This document shows, one piece after another, positions 1 through 9,205 of a stretch of DNA of 64,000 nt. The notes beneath the pieces were generated by a model. It was not told where the DNA came from. It saw nothing but the letters and a program-made list of their open reading frames with translations, and did no database searches. This DNA is from a bacterium. Its GTDB lineage: Bacteria; Gemmatimonadota; Gemmatimonadetes; Gemmatimonadales; Gemmatimonadaceae. A program made the translations under genes and the position numbers. The stretch spans positions 1 to 64,000 of the forward strand of contig JAIXTI010000207.1 of the NCBI GenBank assembly GCA_027484025.1, read 5' to 3'. Numbering within the stretch: position 1 is the first letter of the stretch; every line of letters starts with the position of its first letter.

Positions 1-1252
1 ACGCCGCGGTAGTCGGCGCTTTGCGAGGCGCGTACTGCTCGAGGTCACGTCCCATGAGCAGCGTGGCCAACACTACCGTCGCGCTGATCCAGAACGGGCT
101 CTGCTTGCCGAACGTGTCGAACGCCACACCGAGTACAATGGGGAACACCACGCGCGTGATGCCGCCGAAAGTCTGCTGCACACCCATGTACAACCCGCGT
201 TCCGCGCTGCTCACCACGCGTGACAACATGGCGGTGACGCACGGAAAGGTGAACGCCGTACCAAGAGGCAACATGCCCACCGACAGTGCGAGCAGCGGGA
301 GGTTGGGTGACACCGACAGGCCTATCAGCCCTGCCGCCAGGAACAGCAGCCCGGCGCGACTGAGACGCGGTTCACCAATGCGGTCGACGAGCTTGCCGAG
401 CATCAACGCGCGCACCAACACGCTGAGCACGCCGATGTACATGAAGAAATAGCCGATCGTCGCTTCGGTCACGCCAAACCGGTAGGCAAGGAAGAGCGCA
501 AGAATGGCGGTCGTCCCCTGAAAGGCACCAATGGCCAACGCGTAAATCAGAATGAGACGCGACGCCGCATCGCTGGGATGACTCACCACGCGCAACACCG
601 CTTCGCGCGATCCCTTGGGCTTGGCTTTGCCGACTTCTCCGCCCGGCTTGCGAATTTCGGTGAGATAGCGTGACGCGAAGATCATGTTCACGATGCACAG
701 CCCCGCCGCCACGAGTCCTGGCGTGTTCTTGCTGAACAGCTGCACCCAGCTGCCGATGACCGGGCCGAGTGCCACACCGGCGTTCGTCGCCGCCGAAAGC
801 CACCCGAGGCTCTTCGCGCGGTCTTCGGGGCGCGTGGCGTCGGCGACATACGCCTGAATGACACTCACCGTGCCGCCGCCGGCGCCCTGCACGATGCGCG
901 ACAGGAAAAGCAGCCAGAGGCTGTCGGCGTACGCGAAGACGATATACGCCACCGCACTCGCGCCGAGGCCAACCATGAGCGCCGGACGGCGTCCGTACTT
1001 GTCACTGAACCGTCCCCACACCGGGGCGCTCAGGAGCTGCGCCACACTGAACGAACTGACGAGCAGACCGACTACAGCCCCGCCGGCACCAAGCGTCTTC
1101 GCGTAGAAGGGCAGGAGCGGCAGGATCATCAACAGGCCCAGCATGTCGATGAACGCCGTGATCATGAGCACGACGAGCTTACCGAAGGCGGATTTCCCGT
1201 CGTCCGTTGGATGCTCGTCGGTGTGGTGTGATGGCGCGCTGCTGATGCTCAC
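1..1252 (-). CDS. MFS drug/metabolite exporter (partial, C-terminus beyond window)
   Basis: Not in the ORF track because it uses GTG and runs off the window edge. Translating the minus strand from GTG at 1252 gives an open frame to base 1 (about 417 codons). The protein starts VSISSAPSHHTDEHPTDD, followed by repeated hydrophobic helices. MFS motif A is visible as GRFSDKYGRRP at residues 80-90, and a glycine-rich helix IVQGAGGGTVSVIQAY follows, as in DHA1/TetA-like proton antiporters. It starts 10 bp after the stop of the upstream ABC permease, so it probably belongs to the same transcript. The substrate cannot be read from sequence. An ATG lies about 28 codons downstream of the GTG as an alternative start. 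Confidence 0.85.
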   Translation of the reverse strand, partial: MSISSAPSHHTDEHPTDDGKSAFGKLVVLMITAFIDMLGLLMILPLLPFYAKTLGAGGAVVGLLVSSFSVAQLLSAPVWGRFSDKYGRRPALMVGLGASAVAYIVFAYADSLWLLFLSRIVQGAGGGTVSVIQAYVADATRPEDRAKSLGWLSAATNAGVALGPVIGSWVQLFSKNTPGLVAAGLCIVNMIFASRYLTEIRKPGGEVGKAKPKGSREAVLRVVSHPSDAASRLILIYALAIGAFQGTTAILALFLAYRFGVTEATIGYFFMYIGVLSVLVRALMLGKLVDRIGEPRLSRAGLLFLAAGLIGLSVSPNLPLLALSVGMLPLGTAFTFPCVTAMLSRVVSSAERGLYMGVQQTFGGITRVVFPIVLGVAFDTFGKQSPFWISATVVLATLLMGRDLEQYAPRKAPTTAA

Positions 1253-1261
1253 GAGGTAGGG

Positions 1262-2140
1262 TTATTCGGTCTTTCCAAGCGCGGCAGGCGCAACACTGCG
1301 TCCCACCACACCTGCGAGGGCAACGATCGTGAGCACGTACGGGATCATCTCCACGAACTGACTCGGTACCAGCTGCGCGCCCTGCAGCTGAATCTGCAAC
1401 GTCTCGGCTCCCGCGAACAGCAGGCACGCGACACCGACGCGAACCGGTTCCCAGCGGCCGAAGATCACGGCGGCCAGCGCAATGAACCCACGACCCGCGG
1501 TCATGCCATCGGTGAACTGGTGCTGATCGAGGGCGAGGTAGGCGCCGCCGAGGCTGGCCAACGCGCCGGCAATGTAGAGCCCTTTGAGGCGCAACGCGTT
1601 CACCGGCACGCCAAGTGTTGCCGCCGCTTCGGGCTTTTCACCGACGGCGCGCGCACGTAAACCGAACGGCGTGCGGTACAGCACCCACGCCAGTGTCGGC
1701 AGCGCCGCGAGTCCAATCCACACCACCGGATTGAGAAAGCTCGACAACATCGCGTTGCCGACGCCTTCGCCGCCAAAGCCCGGAACGCGCGGCGAGTTGC
1801 TGGAGCTGTCGAATACCAGCCGAAGGAAGTACCGGGTGCTCGCGGCGACGATGAGGTTGATCGCCACACCCACTACCACCTGATTGGCCTTGAAGCGAAT
1901 GGTCGCCACGGCGAGTATGCTCGTCATGACCGCGCCAGCCGCCAGCGCGCCCAGCAGTCCGGCCCAGGCGCTATTGCCGTAGTAGCTCCCCAGTGCCGCA
2001 CCGAATGCGCCGGAGAGCATGAGCCCTTCGAGGCCGAGCGCAATCACACCGACACGCTCCGACATGACACCACCAGCGGCGGCAAGCAGATAGGGCACCG
2101 CAATACGAATGGTCTGTAGGATGAATGCGATGAGCATCAT
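1262..2140 (-). CDS. Nucleoside-type ABC transporter permease (NupQ/YufQ-like)
   Basis: A 292-residue integral membrane protein of the BPD_transp_2 permease family, the smaller of two permeases in BMP-type purine nucleoside importers. Visible signatures are the N-terminal AAGGVMSERVGVIALGLEG segment typical of this family and 8-9 hydrophobic helices. Its ATG overlaps the stop of the upstream permease by 4 bases (ATGA), so translation is coupled. Together with the adjacent permease, double ATPase and BMP protein it should form one complete importer in the cytoplasmic membrane. Nucleoside specificity is inferred from family and operon order (SBP-ATPase-permease-permease); a sugar or other substrate remains possible. 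Confidence 0.88.
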   Translation of the reverse strand: MMLIAFILQTIRIAVPYLLAAAGGVMSERVGVIALGLEGLMLSGAFGAALGSYYGNSAWAGLLGALAAGAVMTSILAVATIRFKANQVVVGVAINLIVAASTRYFLRLVFDSSSNSPRVPGFGGEGVGNAMLSSFLNPVVWIGLAALPTLAWVLYRTPFGLRARAVGEKPEAAATLGVPVNALRLKGLYIAGALASLGGAYLALDQHQFTDGMTAGRGFIALAAVIFGRWEPVRVGVACLLFAGAETLQIQLQGAQLVPSQFVEMIPYVLTIVALAGVVGRSVAPAALGKTE

Positions 2141-3258
2141 ACCGGCGCCCCCTGCGCATTGCCCTTCTTCGTGAGCGACGCGGTCACGCTCGCCGCGGCG
2201 GCGCGCAGCTGCTTCTGCACTTCGGGGACGGCGGTCGCGACCGACAGAATCACAGCTGCCGTGAGAATGTCGGTCAGCTGCTTGGGCACGATCGCATTCA
2301 CCGCGAGCCCACCCTGCGACAACGTGCCGAAGAGCAACGCCGCCGCGAGAATGCCGAACGGGTGGTTGCGGCCTACGAGCGCCACGGCAATACCGAGGAA
2401 GCCGGCGCCACCGGCAAAGCCTTCTTCGTAATAGCCCTTGTAGCCCAGGACGAAGTTCACGCCGCCCAGTCCGGCCAACGCGCCGGAGATGGCCATCGAC
2501 ACCAGCAGGACACGAGGCACCTTCACGCCGGCATACTCCGCCGCTTCGGGCTGCAGCCCTACGGCACGCAGTTCATAGCCACCGCGTGTACGAAACAGGT
2601 ACCACCACGCAGCGACGGCGGCCGCAATGGCAAAGAGCACGGTGAAATTCACGGCGCTGCCACGAAACATGGCGAACGCATCAGCCAGTCGGGGAACGTT
2701 GCCGGCCGCGATGTCCGGCGTGCGCAGCGTCTCGGGTAAATGCAGCTTGGCCGAGACGATCCAATTGAGCAATGCGAGCACGATGAAGTTGAGCATGATC
2801 GTCACGATCACCTCACTCGCTCCGAAACGCGCGCGCAGCGCACCCGGGAGTGCGCCCACCAGTGCGCCCACGAGCATCGCCGCGGAGACGCAGAGCGGCA
2901 CGGCCAGCAGCGCGGGGACCGACGACGGCAGCAGGAGCCCCAGGAGCGCAGCGCCGAAACCGCCGGCCGCGAGCTGCCCTTCGGCACCGACGTTGAACAG
3001 TCCCGCACGCCCTGCCAGCGCGAATGCCAGCCCGGTGCACGTGAGAGTCGTGGCTTTGTAGAGCACCTGCCCGATGCCGTACGCGTTCCCCCACGTGCCC
3101 TTCACGAGCAGGGTCCATACCGCGGCCGGCGATTCGCCAAACGACAGGATGAGCAGGTCGCCCAGAACCGCCGCGAGGGCGAGCGCTACCAGCGGCGGCA
3201 ACAGCGCGTCCAGAATGCGTGTGCGATTCATCGAGGGCGAATTGTTGGACGCACTCAT
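2137..3258 (-). CDS. Nucleoside-type ABC transporter permease (NupP/YufP-like)
   Basis: 373 residues from the ATG at 3258, which overlaps the ATPase stop by 4 bases (ATGA). The ORF-track start 15 codons upstream lies inside the ATPase gene and is less likely. Family-typical segments include LAFALAGRAGLFNVGAEGQ and a C-terminal helix with ALVGRNHPFGILAAALLFG. It is the larger permease of the pair, with a charged N-terminal segment before the first membrane helix. It acts with the neighbouring permease as the transmembrane heterodimer of the importer. Confidence 0.88.
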   Translation of the reverse strand: MSASNNSPSMNRTRILDALLPPLVALALAAVLGDLLILSFGESPAAVWTLLVKGTWGNAYGIGQVLYKATTLTCTGLAFALAGRAGLFNVGAEGQLAAGGFGAALLGLLLPSSVPALLAVPLCVSAAMLVGALVGALPGALRARFGASEVIVTIMLNFIVLALLNWIVSAKLHLPETLRTPDIAAGNVPRLADAFAMFRGSAVNFTVLFAIAAAVAAWWYLFRTRGGYELRAVGLQPEAAEYAGVKVPRVLLVSMAISGALAGLGGVNFVLGYKGYYEEGFAGGAGFLGIAVALVGRNHPFGILAAALLFGTLSQGGLAVNAIVPKQLTDILTAAVILSVATAVPEVQKQLRAAAASVTASLTKKGNAQGAPV

Positions 3259-4814
3259 GCGGCGGCTCCCGTCATGAATGGCCCGAGCAATTCCGCAGAA
3301 CACTCGGCCGCCGGCAGTATCGTCACGAATCGCCCGCCATACATGACCGCGATGCGATCGGAGAGTGCGAGTACTTCGGGCAGATCGGCACTGACGAGCA
3401 GAATGCCTTTGCCGGCGTTGCGCGCCGCACGCAGCTGCTCATGGATGAACTCGATGGCACCAACGTCGACGCCGCGCGTGGGCTGTGCGGCAAGGAGTAC
3501 ACTGAACGGACGCCCCATTTCCCGCGCAATCACGATCTTCTGCTGATTGCCGCCGGAGAGTGCACGCGCCGGCAGCGATGCCATGGGCGGACGGATGTCG
3601 AAGCGTTGCACCTGCTCGCTCGCGTTGGCTGCGATGCGCGCCAGATCGAGTCCCGCGCGTGAGGAGAAGTGATGTTGGCGCCCGAGAATGAGGTTGTCGG
3701 CAATCGAATAGTCGAGCACGAGACCACGCCGGTGCCGGTCCTCGGGAATGTGCGACAGCCCGCGGTCGGCGCGTTCACGTACGGAAAGTGTCGTGAAGTC
3801 CTGCGCCGCCACTTCGATGCGCCCCTGCTGGACGGCACGCAGGCCGGCGATCGCCTCGAGCAATTCGGTTTGTCCGTTCCCTTCGACGCCGGCAATGCCG
3901 ACGATCTCGCCCGGCATGATCTCGAACGAGACATCGTTCACCGCGACCGTGCCGCGATCGGAGCGTGCGTGCAGTCCGTGTACGCGCAACACCGGCGCGC
4001 CCCCCGCGGCAGATGCCGGAGCGCGCGTCGAATCGCGCGCGCCGCCGACGGCATCGAGATGCAGATTCACGTCGCGCCCGACCATGGCGCGCGCGATCTC
4101 CCGCGGCGTCACGCCCTGCGTGGGAAACTGCGAAACGGTCGTGCCCGCGCGCATCACGGTGATGTTGTCCGAAATCGCGATGACTTCGTCGAGCTTGTGC
4201 GTGATGAGTACGACCGTTCCCCCGTCGTCGCGCAGCGTGCGCAGCACCGTCCACAGTTCCTGCACTTCCGGCGGCGACAACACGGCGGTGGGCTCGTCGA
4301 GGATGAGCACCTTCGCGCCGCGATACAGCGCCTTGAGAATCTCGACGCGCTGCGCTTCGCCCACACTCAGGTCGGCAATGCGCGCGCGCGGATCGACGTG
4401 AAGCCCGCTCGTGCGGCACAGGGACTCGACTTCGGTTACGGCACGGTGCAGATCGATCGTCATGCCGTTGGTGGGCTCCGACCCCAGCACCACATTCTCG
4501 GCGACAGTCAACGTCGGGACGAGCATGAAGTGCTGATGCACCATGCCCACGCCCGCCTCGATGGCCTCCTGCGTCGTCCAACCCTGCACGTCGCGGCCGA
4601 ACACTTCGACGGTGCCGCCATCGGGGGCATACATCCCCGCCAGCACCCGCATGAGAGTGCTTTTGCCGGCACCATTCTCGCCAACGAGCGCGTGGATTTC
4701 GCCGCGCTGTACTTCGAGGGAGGCGTCACGGTTGGCGACGACGGCGCCGAAGGTTTTCACGACGCCCCGCAGGCGAATGGCCGGCGATGTTTTCGAACCA
4801 GGCACCTGGCTCAT
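3255..4814 (-). CDS. Double-ATPase subunit of nucleoside/sugar ABC importer (NupO/RbsA type)
   Basis: 519 residues with two nucleotide-binding domains in one chain. The first half carries Walker A GENGAGKST, signature LSVGEAQRVEI and Walker B VLILDEPTAVLSP. The second half has a degenerate Walker A (GVEGNGQTE), the signature LSGGNQQKIVIAREM and a Walker-B region LLAAQPTRGVD. A degenerate second P-loop and a Q in place of E in the second Walker B are normal for the RbsA/MglA/NupO class. The gene overlaps both neighbours by 4 bases (stop of the BMP gene upstream, start of permease 1 downstream), which fixes the start at 4814. It energises import through the two permeases. Confidence 0.92.
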   Translation of the reverse strand: MSQVPGSKTSPAIRLRGVVKTFGAVVANRDASLEVQRGEIHALVGENGAGKSTLMRVLAGMYAPDGGTVEVFGRDVQGWTTQEAIEAGVGMVHQHFMLVPTLTVAENVVLGSEPTNGMTIDLHRAVTEVESLCRTSGLHVDPRARIADLSVGEAQRVEILKALYRGAKVLILDEPTAVLSPPEVQELWTVLRTLRDDGGTVVLITHKLDEVIAISDNITVMRAGTTVSQFPTQGVTPREIARAMVGRDVNLHLDAVGGARDSTRAPASAAGGAPVLRVHGLHARSDRGTVAVNDVSFEIMPGEIVGIAGVEGNGQTELLEAIAGLRAVQQGRIEVAAQDFTTLSVRERADRGLSHIPEDRHRRGLVLDYSIADNLILGRQHHFSSRAGLDLARIAANASEQVQRFDIRPPMASLPARALSGGNQQKIVIAREMGRPFSVLLAAQPTRGVDVGAIEFIHEQLRAARNAGKGILLVSADLPEVLALSDRIAVMYGGRFVTILPAAECSAELLGPFMTGAAA

Positions 4815-5860
4815 CGTTTGGCCTCGCGCGTCGACGGTACCACGATGCGACCGGCGATGATATCGGCAGTGAGCGCGTCGAGTCGGGATCGCACATCAGG
4901 CGGAATGAGTTTGCGGTTGTTGTCGTCGTAGATGTATCCCACGCCATTCTCCGCGAGCCCGAACTGCTGAATGCCACCGGTGAATTGATTGTCTTTCACC
5001 GACTTCACCGCGGCCACCACCGACGCATCGATCCCCTTCACCATGCTCGTGAGCACATAGCCCGGCGCTTCGTTGTACTGATCGGCATCCACGCCGATGG
5101 CGAGCTTGCCGGTCGTGCGCGCCGCCTCGAACACGCCCAGCCCCGTCGAGCCGGAGGCGTGGAAGATGACATTCACGCCCTGATTGTACATCGCGAGCGC
5201 CATCTCCTTGCCACGCCCCGGATTGCGAAAGGCTTCGGGGGTGACGCCGGCGTAGTTCACGATGACCTCGCAGTCGGGGCACACGTGCTTCACGCCCGCG
5301 CGATACCCGGCTTCGAACTTGTGAATGAGGGCGATGTCCATACCGCCCACGAAGCCCACCTTCTTGCTCTTCCCCACCAGCGCCGCGAGGGCGCCTACCA
5401 GAAACGACCCTTCTTCTTCGCGGAACTTGAGCGCGCGCAAATTGCTCGGCAGCGGCAGCGGGTTTCCGACGGAGTCGAGCGGGACCGACATATCGACGTC
5501 GGCAAAGCGCACGTTGGGATATTCCTTCGCCAGCGCGAGCACATCATCGGTAAAGATGAAGCCCACGCCGATCACGAGGTCCATCCCTTCGGCCGCGAGC
5601 AGCCGCAGACCGGCTTCGCGGTCGGAGCCTTCGCCCGGCTCGATGTAGGTGACGCGCGCGCCAAGTTCCTTCTGCGCACGTTCGCCGCCCAGATAGGCGC
5701 CGTCGTTGAACGACTTGTCACCGCGTCCGCCGACATCGAAAACGATGCCGACGTCGAGGCCTTCGGAGGTGTCTGCGACCGTGGCCCCGGAGGGGCGGAC
5801 CGTCAGCAGGGCGAGATGGGCGAGGACGAGCGCCCCGATCAAGGAGAGGGTGCGGCGCAT
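4811..5860 (-). CDS. BMP-family substrate-binding (lipo)protein of ABC importer
   Basis: The ORF opens at 6007, but the signal peptide MRRTLSLIGALVLAHLALLTV begins at the ATG at 5860, giving 349 residues. The upstream part of the ORF overlaps the terminator at 5959 and is not credible. Mature-domain motifs of the BMP (basic membrane protein/Med) family are clear: VGIVFDVGGRGDKSFND near the N-terminus and later VIFHASGSTGLGVFEA. The family binds purine nucleosides in characterised members. No lipobox cysteine is obvious after the signal peptide, so it may be periplasmic rather than lipid-anchored. It is first in the four-gene importer operon and its stop overlaps the ATPase start. Confidence 0.9.
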   Translation of the reverse strand: MRRTLSLIGALVLAHLALLTVRPSGATVADTSEGLDVGIVFDVGGRGDKSFNDGAYLGGERAQKELGARVTYIEPGEGSDREAGLRLLAAEGMDLVIGVGFIFTDDVLALAKEYPNVRFADVDMSVPLDSVGNPLPLPSNLRALKFREEEGSFLVGALAALVGKSKKVGFVGGMDIALIHKFEAGYRAGVKHVCPDCEVIVNYAGVTPEAFRNPGRGKEMALAMYNQGVNVIFHASGSTGLGVFEAARTTGKLAIGVDADQYNEAPGYVLTSMVKGIDASVVAAVKSVKDNQFTGGIQQFGLAENGVGYIYDDNNRKLIPPDVRSRLDALTADIIAGRIVVPSTREAKR

Positions 5861-5958
5861 GGCCACGAAGGTTCGCCGTCTGGCCCTCTCACCGGAAGGG
5901 CTTGCGGGCTCGGGAAATGCACTGGGCGCCCAGCTCCCCGCATCCGCCCGGAAACACA

Positions 5959-5985
5959 AAGGGCCACGGAGATCCCGTGGCCCTT
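5959..5985 (-). terminator. Intrinsic terminator after the TPR protein gene
   Basis: Arms AAGGGCCACGG and CCGTGGCCCTT (11 bp, perfect) surround a 5-base loop. On the minus strand the right arm is followed by TGTGTTTCC. It lies just after the stop of the 6008-7516 gene and separates it from the BMP operon. Confidence 0.8.
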
Positions 5986-6007
5986 GTTCCCATCCGACCG
6001 CCGCCAA

Positions 6008-7516
6008 TTACTTGATTGGCTTGTACCGGTAGGCGTAGATGCCCGGCGCGGACGCCTTGAGCTCGACGTTCTTGCGATCACCCTTCTTGAGGGCGCCGGA
6101 GGGCGCCGTCGCCGTTCCGACGACCGTACCCGCCTGGTCGAGGAACTCGGCGGTCACCGTGTACGACCCGGTCGGGGCAATCTGCTCGAGCGCGAGCGTC
6201 AACGTCGCCTCGCTCGCGCCGCGCGAGAAGCCCGCCACCTCGACCTTGACCGGCAACGCTTCGGCGATCGTCTGGTACTTCACCAGCGAATCCGTCCACG
6301 CCTTCTTCTCGGCGGGGAGCTTCACGTTCTTCGCGAGCCCCTGCGACGCGTAGGCAAACATCATCCAGCCGTCGTAGTTGTTGGGGTCGATCGCCACCAA
6401 CTTCGCGCTCGGGCTGAACATGTCCTTGAAGCGGTCCTTCGCGTACAGCGAGGCGGCCACGTTGCGCAGGCCGTCGCGGCTGTTCGGATTCCGCTCGACG
6501 GAGGCTTCGAACAGCTTGAGCGCGTCGTCGGTGCGGTTGGCACGGGTGGCCACGACGCCGCCGACAGCCAGCACGATGTCGCTGTGCTTGCTGGGATTCG
6601 CGATCATGTCGGCGTACACCGAGGGCAGGTTGGCCGTGTCCTTGGCCAGCGTCAGCGCTTCTGCCCAGTTGTTGAAGTGGTTCGCCGCATCCGGGCTGTC
6701 GGGCGAGGTGGCAATAAGGTCCTTGAAGTAACCGGCCGCCTCGCGCGCCTGCGCCTGCTGGTCCGCACCCTGAGCCGCGGACGCCAGTTCGAGCGACGTC
6801 ATGGCCATATAGTACATCGAGCCGTTCTTGAGCTCACGGTACGACGTGTCGGCGCCCGAGCGATCGACGACGTGCTTCCAATGCATCATCGCGCCCTTCT
6901 TGTCGTTCCGCTGGTTCGCGACGTTGGCGAGCACGTAATGCGCGTACGGGCCGTCGCTCATCAACATCGAGCGCTTGGCGTAATACTCGGCGGAATCGAG
7001 CTTGCCCGCGCTCGACGCCGAGAGCGCCGCCTGCGTCTGCGCCAGCCATAGCTCATTCTGACGCTGCGCCTTGATGTCGGCTTCACATGCGGGCGCGGCG
7101 GCGACGATCGCCTTGTAGGCGGCGTCGATCGCGACCACGAGGTCGATCGGGTCGGTCGGAGCGGTGATGAAGCCCAGTGTGCTGCGAACCGGCGCCGCCG
7201 GGATGCCGGGCTCGATTGCCCACATCTTGAGCACTTCACTGAGCATGAACTGGTATCCGGTCGCGTTCTTCGCGAAACGCTCCGGCTTCGTATCCAGCTC
7301 CTTGATCATCTGCGTGAGCAGCTTCTTGCGCTGCTCCGGGGCCGTCGCCGCCTTGGCCTGCTGAAAACTGAGCGACTGAATCGCCAGCTCCTTGGGCTGA
7401 TTCACGTCGATCGTACAGGTGGCCGACACGCCGCCGGGCTGAGCGGTAAGCGTCGCGGGAAGTGCGCCGGTGAACGACACAGCCGCCACGGCACCTGCCA
7501 TGAACGTCAAACGCAT
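6008..7516 (-). CDS. Secreted tetratricopeptide-like protein, function unknown
   Basis: 502 residues with an N-terminal signal peptide (MRLTFMAGAVAAVSFTGALPATLTA). The body is alpha-helical with TPR-like spacing, for example YYAKRSMLMSDGPYAHYVLANVANQRNDKKGA and a later DDALKLFEASVERNPNSRDGLRNVA. The C-terminal ~100 residues look like a beta-rich domain (SYTVTAEFLDQAGTVVGTAT). A good ribosome binding site (AGGAG, 5 bases before the ATG) supports the start at 7516. It is divergent from nadB and is followed by a strong terminator, so it is probably monocistronic. The role is unknown; envelope protein-protein interaction is the usual function of such proteins. Confidence 0.8.
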   Translation of the reverse strand: MRLTFMAGAVAAVSFTGALPATLTAQPGGVSATCTIDVNQPKELAIQSLSFQQAKAATAPEQRKKLLTQMIKELDTKPERFAKNATGYQFMLSEVLKMWAIEPGIPAAPVRSTLGFITAPTDPIDLVVAIDAAYKAIVAAAPACEADIKAQRQNELWLAQTQAALSASSAGKLDSAEYYAKRSMLMSDGPYAHYVLANVANQRNDKKGAMMHWKHVVDRSGADTSYRELKNGSMYYMAMTSLELASAAQGADQQAQAREAAGYFKDLIATSPDSPDAANHFNNWAEALTLAKDTANLPSVYADMIANPSKHSDIVLAVGGVVATRANRTDDALKLFEASVERNPNSRDGLRNVAASLYAKDRFKDMFSPSAKLVAIDPNNYDGWMMFAYASQGLAKNVKLPAEKKAWTDSLVKYQTIAEALPVKVEVAGFSRGASEATLTLALEQIAPTGSYTVTAEFLDQAGTVVGTATAPSGALKKGDRKNVELKASAPGIYAYRYKPIK

Positions 7517-7612
7517 GACGTCTCCTAAAAGCGAAAAGATGCTGAGAGAAAGTGGCCGGAGCTCTGGCCAGGGGTTCAGTTGGGGACCCGATGTCCTTTA
7601 CTTGAAACTACT

Positions 7613-9136
7613 ATGACCAAACGGATCCGCACCCGGTTCCTTGTGATTGGCAGCGGAGTGGCTGGTTTGCACACGGCGTGGCGGGCCTCGGCCCACGGCC
7701 CCGTGACCGTGCTCACCAAGCGCACGCTGTTCGACTCTGCCACGGCATACGCACAGGGCGGCATCGCCGCTGCGCTCGGGGCCGGGGATAGCCCCGAACT
7801 GCATCGGGAGGACACCTTGGCCGCCGGGGCCGCCCTCTGCGACCGCGAGGCCGTGCAGGTACTGGTGGAGGAGGGACCCGCCCGCGTTCGGGAGCTCCAG
7901 GCTGCAGGCGCCCGCTTCGACCTCGATCCCGACGGCGATTTCAAGCTCGGAAAGGAGGCCGCCCACTCCCGCCACCGCATCGTCCACGCCCACGGTGACC
8001 AGACGGGGGCGGAGGTGGCCCGGACGCTCGTCGCCAAGGTGCGGGAATCGTCGGCTATCACGGTCTACGAGACCGCCCGCGTCCTCGATCTGCTCATGGT
8101 AGAGGACGAATCCGGCGTGCAGTGTGCGGGAGTGCGGGTCTCCATTGCCGGGATGCCCGTGGAGATCGTCGCCGACGCCACCGTGCTCGCTACGGGCGGG
8201 TGCGGGCAAATTTTCCGCTATACGACCAATCCGCAGGTGGCCACTGGTGATGGCTTTGCCATGGCGCACCGGGCGGGGGCCCGGTTGGCGGACATGGAGT
8301 TCGTGCAGTTCCACCCGACTGCGCTCGACACCCCGGAAAACCCGCTGGCGCTCATTTCCGAGGCGGTGCGTGGCGAAGGGGCTATCCTGCTCAATGGGCG
8401 GGGCCAGCGGTTCATGCCAAGCCGCCACAAGCTTGCCGAACTGGCCCCGCGCGATGTGGTGGCCCGGGAGATCTTCCGGGAGCAGCAGGCGCATGGACGG
8501 GTCTTTCTCGACGCGACCAAACTGGGGGAGGGGTTCCTGACCCGATTCCCGGGGATCACGGCGCTGTGTCGTGCCCGCGGCATCGACCCCCGATTCGAGC
8601 CCATCCCCGTCACGCCGGCCGCGCACTACATGATGGGCGGGGTCATGACCGATCTCGCGGGTCGCTCCAGTGTCCCCCGTCTGTACGCGGTGGGGGAAGT
8701 GGCGCGGACCGGGGTGCATGGCGCCAACCGCCTGGCGTCGAACTCCCTCCTCGAGGGGCTCGTGTTTGCCGAGCGGGTGGCTCGCGACATGGTGCAGACC
8801 CCGGAAGAGCTCGCCGAACCGGAGCTCGCCCCCTGGGATGTCCCACCGCTCGCCGACCGCGGCGCCGCGCAGGTGGCCGCCGACGAAATCCGGCAGATCA
8901 TGTGGGATCACGCCAGCATCGCCCGCACCGCTCCCGGACTCCGGCGCTGCCTCAGCGCCCTCCAGCGGGTGGGCGAGCGGCTCCCGCCCGGTGCCACCGA
9001 GGAGCGCAACCTGCTCACGACCGCCACCCTCGTGGCCGAAGCCTCCCTCCTGCGCAAGGAGTCGCGGGGAGGGCACTTCCGGAGCGATTTTCCAAAGACC
9101 CGCCGGAAATGGCAGGGGCGCCACATCACCTGGTGA
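7613..9136 (+). CDS. nadB: L-aspartate oxidase
   Basis: 507 residues from the ATG at 7613, which directly precedes the FAD-binding strand (TRFLVIGSGVAGLHTAW). The upstream ORF-track start would add 11 unlikely residues. The enzyme oxidises L-aspartate to iminoaspartate with FAD, the first step of de novo NAD synthesis. Family motifs include the Rossmann GSGVAGL, the active-site region EFVQFHPTAL, and TGVHGANRLASNSLLEGLV near the C-terminal part of the FAD domain. No clear Shine-Dalgarno precedes the start. It leads a nadB-nadA-nadC gene order, so all three pathway enzymes to nicotinate mononucleotide are together. Confidence 0.95.
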   Translation: MTKRIRTRFLVIGSGVAGLHTAWRASAHGPVTVLTKRTLFDSATAYAQGGIAAALGAGDSPELHREDTLAAGAALCDREAVQVLVEEGPARVRELQAAGARFDLDPDGDFKLGKEAAHSRHRIVHAHGDQTGAEVARTLVAKVRESSAITVYETARVLDLLMVEDESGVQCAGVRVSIAGMPVEIVADATVLATGGCGQIFRYTTNPQVATGDGFAMAHRAGARLADMEFVQFHPTALDTPENPLALISEAVRGEGAILLNGRGQRFMPSRHKLAELAPRDVVAREIFREQQAHGRVFLDATKLGEGFLTRFPGITALCRARGIDPRFEPIPVTPAAHYMMGGVMTDLAGRSSVPRLYAVGEVARTGVHGANRLASNSLLEGLVFAERVARDMVQTPEELAEPELAPWDVPPLADRGAAQVAADEIRQIMWDHASIARTAPGLRRCLSALQRVGERLPPGATEERNLLTTATLVAEASLLRKESRGGHFRSDFPKTRRKWQGRHITW

Positions 9137-9205
9137 ATGCCGGGTACGTGACTCCGCGTCGTCCGCCGATCCTGCGACATTCTGCTTCCTGCATTCTCTC
9201 CCAGC

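Noticed and set aside
4787-7051. 754-aa plus-strand ORF
   Set aside because: Antisense to the BMP and TPR genes, with Arg/His-rich composition typical of a high-G+C shadow frame and no domain.
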